Below are positions 57,219 to 64,000 of a DNA stretch of 64,000 bases, piece by piece; the stretch's first letter is position 1; each line of letters begins with the position of its first letter. Origin of the DNA: Rhabditophanes sp. KR3021. Its lineage: Eukaryota > Nematoda > Chromadorea > Rhabditida > Alloionematidae. The notes beneath the pieces are model-generated. The model searched no databases, was not told where the DNA came from, and worked only from the letters and a program-made list of their open reading frames with translations. The position numbers were made by a program, and so were the translations under genes. The stretch is taken from assembly GCA_963281155.1 (NCBI GenBank), contig CAUJLY010000004.1, positions 1,674,001-1,738,000 on the forward strand, given 5' to 3'.

Positions 57219-57698
57219 TTAACATCAAAAAAGCTAATTACATTTAATATTGGCTTTTGTTGATGGCCGATAACTTAATATCATATATCCATTACATACA
57301 TTCAACATCCAACAATTACTAAACCATCCTATATAAAATTCTTATAATATTCATGTATTTTGCTACTTTATCCTAAAAACTAATAAATCACACCACCTTG
57401 ACTTTACATGCCTTAAATCCAAAAAATACAACCGACCAAATAATTCTATCATCTTTTCTTTCCGTTCTTCCTACAGCACCCAGGTAAAAGCCTCCCTTAC
57501 ATCAGCTTTAATCATTACCAATAAATCTACTTAAATATCTTGCCTCAAACCAATTTCAGGAGAAAATTTATGTCCTCATAAATTTAAATCGAATCGACCT
57601 TATTTATGTGAAATGGAAAAGTATCATATTTAATGTTAGCATAAAATATTTACTTTATTTGATTTTGCCGGCTATTCTTTATAATTTTATTTGAGTTA
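57219..57698. other. Spacer, no gene seen
   Basis: A+T-rich DNA between two plus-strand genes. Confidence 0.5.
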
Positions 57699-59472
57699 AT
57701 GACAAAGATGGTAACTAGTAGCCTTATTTTGGCTTTGGTTTTGTTGTTTGTTGGGGCTGTTGATGGGGGAGTGATGGCAAATTTGTCTAATTATTTGTCA
57801 AAGAAACATACGAAGTTGGCAGCTCCTGATGGTTTGATAGAGGTTTTTTATGAGATTGAGTTGGTTCATATTAATAATATTGACGAGTTGAAGCAGAAGA
57901 TGAGCGTGGTTGTGTATGTGGTGGAGGAGTGGATTGATGAGACGTTAAAGTGGGATCCTAATGATTTCAATGGGACGAATACGACGTGGATGCCGTTGGA
58001 TTCGATCTGGGTGCCGGATATAATCGTGTTTGTATGTTGCATTTTGGTTATTTATTGTTTATTCATTTTAGAATATGTTAGTTTAGGTTTGATGGGATCA
58101 TAATTATTTCAATATAGGTTGGAGTATGTGAATTTGTTAGAAAGTATCCGAATGTCCATCAAAGTTCATTCAGATGGTAAAGTTATTTATTCCTATCCGG
58201 CCTTGTATTCTGTAATGTGCGAAATAACAACTTCAGACTTTCCATTTGACGAACAAACGTGTTCATTAGATGTAAGTTTAATAACAGCCTTTGTTTATTT
58301 TTGTGTAACTTTTGCAAATTTCTTTCAGATCGCATCTTGGGGTTATTCGGAAGAGAAACTGAAACTAAATGTGTCAACTAAAAACCAATTAGCTCATTAC
58401 AGCAAAAACGAAGAATGGGCCTTAAAGGTTAGTTAGCCAGTTGTAGGATAAAAATATTGCAACATTCTGAATAGCCATAAAAATGAAATCCATAAACCTT
58501 TATTACCAATTTAATGACGTTAATTACCACTGACTAACCATCCATCGATACCATTAAATGTTGTCAAATTGATGCTCCTCTTTGAAATAATATGCTTTTT
58601 GCCAATTATATCAAAAAGTATAGTTGTAGTCTTAATGGAGATGAAAGTGTATGTATTTGCTTTTCAATGATTGCAACTAATGATAAATCAATCTATTTTG
58701 ATTAGTTTTTTTATTTGATTTTGTTCAACTGGGAGGAATATTAAGGATAAATATTTATATAATTATTAATGTTTTATAGAATTTGTGGATAACGAAAACT
58801 AAGTACGAACACGAGGGAATAGTCGTCTCAGAGGCTAGGGTTATCATACAGGTCAGAAGGAAGCCTTTGCATTATCTCGTTTCTTTGGTCGTTCCCAGTT
58901 TTATCATATCGGCGTTGAGTGTTGTGGGGCTGTTTGCAAGATTCTCGAGTAACAATGAGAAACAGGAGCGATTTACGATGGGTTCTACAGCTATTTTGTC
59001 GGTAAGGTTCAAGTGAATTACAAAAAATAAATGGTCCAATTTTTAGATGGCTGTTCTTTCACTTGTAGTTAGTGAGAAAGTTCCCCATTCGTCTTTACAT
59101 GTACCATTACTGGTCAGGTATTTCCTGTTTCAAATATTGGCAGTTACATTTGCAACGATTCTGACCTCACCCATACTTAGGCTTCACCGTGAAGCCTTTA
59201 GAGAGGGTTCAAAAGTCCCTCCGAATTGGGTAATCAAAATCCTTTTGTTGGAAGACACCGTTCGACTAATAAGAAAAGAATTTCCCACCAAAAATCAACA
59301 AAGACGACAAATCACTCTGCAATGTTGGACTTCAATAGCTCGTCGCCTGGATTATATCTTCACTCTAATCTTCCTACTTCTGGTAACAGCTCCAACTCTA
59401 GACTTAATTTGGCAGTGCGTAGAGCGTCTTCAGGAGGAAGATCTGCACTTGATTAGGCGTAACCTCAATTAA
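57699..59472 (+). CDS. Cys-loop ligand-gated ion channel subunit (cation-type)
   Basis: Exons 57699-58031, 58072-58076 (5-bp microexon, inferred), 58118-58271, 58329-58427, 58780-59001 and 59047-59472 give 412 residues. Signal peptide, then a ligand-binding domain with WVPDIIVF and the Cys-loop (C-x13-C: EITTSDFPFDEQT between cysteines). Four membrane helices follow: M1 (LHYLVSLVVPSFIISALSVVGLF), M2 (STAILSMAVLSLVVSEKVP), M3 (VPLLVRYFLFQILAVTFATIL) and M4 (LDYIFTLIFLLLVTAPTLDL). The M1-M2 linker lacks the PAR motif of anion channels and has ERFTMG, as in acetylcholine-type cation channels. No vicinal Cys pair (loop C) was seen, so the ligand is unknown. The N-terminal domain is shorter than usual. 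Confidence 0.82.
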
Positions 59473-60087
59473 TTGTAAATAATAAGTCGAGATGGCAGGA
59501 TAAAGTATATGCCAATGAAATAAATAAATTATTAATTTTTTAAATGTGTACCTAACAAACACTTGTTGCCAATATCACACAAGCACATCTCTTATCTATT
59601 ATCTCTTTATTCTTTTGCATATGCTAAATGTTAACAGAAAGAGAGGGACAAAACAAAAATAACTCTAGTTAAAGATCAAAAATACCGAGGTGCCGCTCAT
59701 ACCCAGACATCCTTTGCTACATAATTTTAATCACACATAACACATCACTTGATCTTAATCCATATCCTTTAATACTTGATTCACAATGATTTTGTCTTCC
59801 TTTTTTACGAAAGACAGTTCTAAGTTATACTGATTTTAAAATCTTTTTTAATGTACGGACCCCTCATAAATGCTGTACAAAACGCATTCAAATAAAATGT
59901 ACTTGAGTATGAGAGTGAGTCCCTTCGACGCTCATTTTATTAGTCAACAAATATGAATGTTGTGTGTGAGATGTTTTATTGTACGTTGTTGTATCTTTTA
60001 AAGATCTATTCTATTTGTGATTTTGTGTCTCTACTATAAATTGCTTCCTTTGTCGACGAGCGTCTATTTTTACGTGTTGGAGATAAG
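59473..60087. other. Spacer, no gene seen
   Basis: Nothing supported; AAATAAATAAAT just after 59515 can end the channel mRNA. Confidence 0.5.
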
Positions 60088-61207
60088 ATGAGAGCTTACT
60101 ATTCAGCTTATTCTAGACTATATATGAGTAGTGATAATCGAGACAATAATAGTGAGTCTGGAGAGACGGATAATGAGGAATTGTTGCCGAAGGCTAATAA
60201 TGTTATTAGAGGAGAAAAGGATTCTTATGCTATCGGCAAAAAATTAGCGCCTGGTAGGCATGGCGCTGTGTTTGAGGTAACATATAACTTTTAATCTCAA
60301 TGTAAGTTAGTCTTAATTTAATTTCAGGTTTTGCGGAGAAAAGACGGTAAAAGATTTGCTGCCAAATTAGAAATAATAGATTCCGGATTTAATGGCATTC
60401 ACGTAGATTATATGGTCTTAAAATTAGCTCAAAAGAAAGAAATGAAAAGGATACCCCAACTAATTGATAGAGGAAAAATAGAAAACCATTTTAAATTTAT
60501 TGTAATGGAAAAGTTAGATGACAATTTACATGACTTAAGAAACCAATTTGTTGAAAGTAGATTTTCAGCCACCACTGTTTTAAAATTAGCTTTAGAGACG
60601 TTAGAATGCATAGAGGAGTTACATGGTAAAAATTTAATTCATAGAGACATTAAGCCGTCAAATTTTGCTTTGAAACGGGATCATGATGTTAAGATTTATA
60701 TCATTGATTTCGGATTATGTAAGAAGGTTAAGGGGACTACAGATGTTGAGGGGAGTGAAGAGCACCCCAAGGAATCCACACACTTTAATGGGACGCCGCG
60801 TTATGCTTCTTTAACAGGTAATCTAATCCCATTTATTAACATTTATTTCATTAATTCTAGCACATAACTACCGCGAACAAACCCAAAAAGACGACATCGA
60901 GTCCTGGATGTACATGTTGATAGAGATGTTAAATGGCGGCTTACCGTGGAACATCTACTCACACAAAGATCGGGAAATTATCAAAGAAATGAAAGAAAGT
61001 CATCGCCATGGTCCATTACTGAAAGAACTTCTTAAAAATTGCCCTCAACAACAATTCGCCGTCATCTTCAACTACTTAGATTCTCTTCCTCCAACCACAC
61101 CACTCGATCATTCCTTCATCAGAGCACAAATACTAGAAGCCATCACGTCCAATGGCCTTAACATCATCGAACCCTATGATTGGGAGGAAGCAATTCAGAA
61201 ACAATAA
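60088..61207 (+). CDS. TTBK/casein-kinase-1-like Ser/Thr kinase (nematode expansion family)
   Basis: Exons 60088-60276, 60328-60817 and 60861-61207 (introns 51 and 43 bp) give 341 residues. After ~45 acidic residues the kinase domain follows: IGKKLAPGRHGAVFEV (modified glycine loop), the AAKLEI lysine, HRDIKPSNFALK, IYIIDFGLCKK, GTPRYAS, then DDIESWMYMLIEMLNGGLPW. HRDIKPSNF and the RYAS / DDIES-W pattern are CK1-superfamily, TTBK-type. All catalytic residues are present, so it is probably active. Caenorhabditis has dozens of these kinases, mostly in the male germ line; here it lies 160 bp from a nematode-type phosphatase in convergent orientation, two families that often act in sperm. Confidence 0.88.
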
Positions 61208-61365
61208 TGATATTACATAAATTTATTTACATACAAATACACTTTAATATTTCATATAAAAATCGTAAAAGTAAATTATTATGCTTCTCATTATTAATTA
61301 CACATCTGGTAAAAAAGAGTGCGAAAAGACAACTACAGGTTAAAATAGACTGCTTGTGCAAATAG

Positions 61366-62947
<1,582 letters not shown>

Positions 62948-63845
62948 ATGAATGGTCTAGATAACTTTAGTGATAAAGAGATTTTTGAAAGGAATGAAAT
63001 TGCCAGGGAGGGGTGTAAGTTTATAGTATGCCTTAAGATGAAAAATATCATTTGTTTTAGTTGATCCCGATTTGATTACATATTTTAAAGCGGTGACGGA
63101 TACTCTTGCCAAGCAGGTTATACCAAGCCAAGTTTGCGAATATCCTCGTCTAATCTATGATGATGAACTAATTTGCTATGAAAAAAGTCTAGACTGGGTA
63201 TTAAATATAATTATGTGGTATCAGCATGTCACCTTAGATTTAAGAGAACCTTTCTTGCTAGCAATTCGTAAAGCCATAAGTGTGATAGATCCCAAAATAC
63301 ACAACCAAGACTCTTTTATTATTTTCACGATCCAATTTTACAACGATTTGAGTGATATTGATTCCACAGATATAGAAGCTTTGGAAAACGCACAAAGTTA
63401 TGTTATTTGCAAATTATTCCGCCACTTGGATCATATATTTGACTGCAATTTGATTGAAAGTTATACTATTTGCAAACATAAAACGTTGATTTGCCAAAGA
63501 CGGCTGTTAATTGTTTATGGTGAAAATGTCGATCATGACAGACCTGATATAAATACGTACTCGGCTAAACAGTTTTTTGAAAATACTGGCATTAGTTTGA
63601 TTGGCCTTAAGAATTATACTAAGATAAAAGTTTTAAGTGAAGAGCAATTTTACTCAATTTATTCAAATTTTCCTGTTAATTCAAATGATTTTATTAATAA
63701 GGAGGCTTCCGTTGATGATGATGAGACCGCAAAAAGGGACAAATCTATGAGGATTCCATTTGATTGTTTGCAAGTTGTGATGATTTGTGGAGAAACTTGG
63801 ACAATTCAAATGCATGACCATTCTAAATTTCCTCAATTTTTGTAA
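62948..63845 (+). CDS. Unknown protein with possible degenerate vWA-like fold
   Basis: Exons 62948-63014 and 63061-63845 join in phase (46-bp intron, donor GTAAGT) to 283 residues. No signal peptide or membrane helix. The middle shows alternating hydrophobic strands and helices: LREPFLLAIRKAISVID, SFIIFTIQFYNDL, then RRLLIVYGENVD, AKQFFENTGISLIGLKNYT, KIKVLSEEQFYSI. The last three resemble the second half of von Willebrand A domains (KVLIVLTDG..., A..L...GI.V..IGV, ...L..IAS). No metal-site DxSxS motif is visible, so if vWA it lacks the MIDAS. It ends before the poly(A)-like AATAAA at 63859-63864. The assignment is tentative. Confidence 0.6.
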
Positions 63846-64000
63846 TCAATTTTATCCAATAAAATTCCTTTTATTTAAAAAATTTGCACTTTTGTTGTGC
63901 ATACCAAATTTTTATAATCTATTTTAGGCATACTTATGAATCTCAATTTATTTAAAGATTAAGATCTACATACGCTTATTTTATGGTGTATATAATATCT

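Overview
This window is nuclear DNA from a nematode. Coding exons are split by very short introns (mostly 38-50 bp, with GTAAGT-like donors and TTTTAG or TTTCAG acceptors), and intergenic DNA is strongly A+T-rich. The gene families are typical of nematodes: Fer-like SH2 tyrosine kinases, a TTBK/CK1-like kinase, nematode-type tyrosine phosphatase, cuticlin ZP protein, class-2 lipase relatives, a CBD-1-like multi-chitin-binding protein and a short Ly6/uPAR protein. I cannot name the species. About 37 genes or gene remnants can be supported. Exon borders were worked out by hand from splice motifs and phase.

Layout: 1-430 holds the 3' end of an atonal/lin-32-type bHLH gene. 1.7-6.0 kb has two chitin-binding eggshell- or cuticle-like genes; the second looks like a partial copy of the first. 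6.3-7.3 kb is a disabled SH2/tyrosine-kinase copy. 7.7-12.6 kb carries BUD13-like, cyclophilin-E (PPIE) and cuticlin genes on the minus strand, with a decayed gene nested in a long cuticlin intron. 14-17 kb has ribosomal protein eL8 (RPL7A) and an unknown membrane protein. 17-20.7 kb is a large gene-poor stretch in front of an apterous-group LIM-homeobox gene (ttx-3-like). 23-30.4 kb has an intact SH2 kinase, an unknown acidic, probably highly expressed protein, a small membrane protein and a degenerate uridylyltransferase-like protein.

31-48 kb is the most unusual part. It holds a VPS13 fragment, a septin-like GTPase fused to an N-terminal multi-span membrane region (with another decayed gene in its intron), an EF-2 fragment, the ubiquitin-RPL40 gene beside a divergent ubiquitin-like gene, a tandem pair of double-RNase-H-fold proteins lacking most catalytic acids, a BTB-kelch gene with a one-base frame break, and a broken gene in which a single-pass membrane protein is fused to an aromatic-amino-acid-decarboxylase-like domain. 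49-64 kb has secreted or matrix-like proteins, a lipase relative with Ser replaced by Asp, an ITPase relative, a Cys-loop channel subunit, a TTBK-like kinase, a phosphatase with Cys replaced by Asp, and a possible vWA-fold protein.

Two themes recur. First, many recognisable enzymes have lost catalytic residues while keeping open frames (RNase H, phosphatase, lipase, nucleotidyltransferase, ITPase). Second, gene fragments are abundant, some inside introns of other genes. Housekeeping genes (eL8, ubiquitin-L40, PPIE) look fully normal, so the decay is not a general sequence-quality effect.
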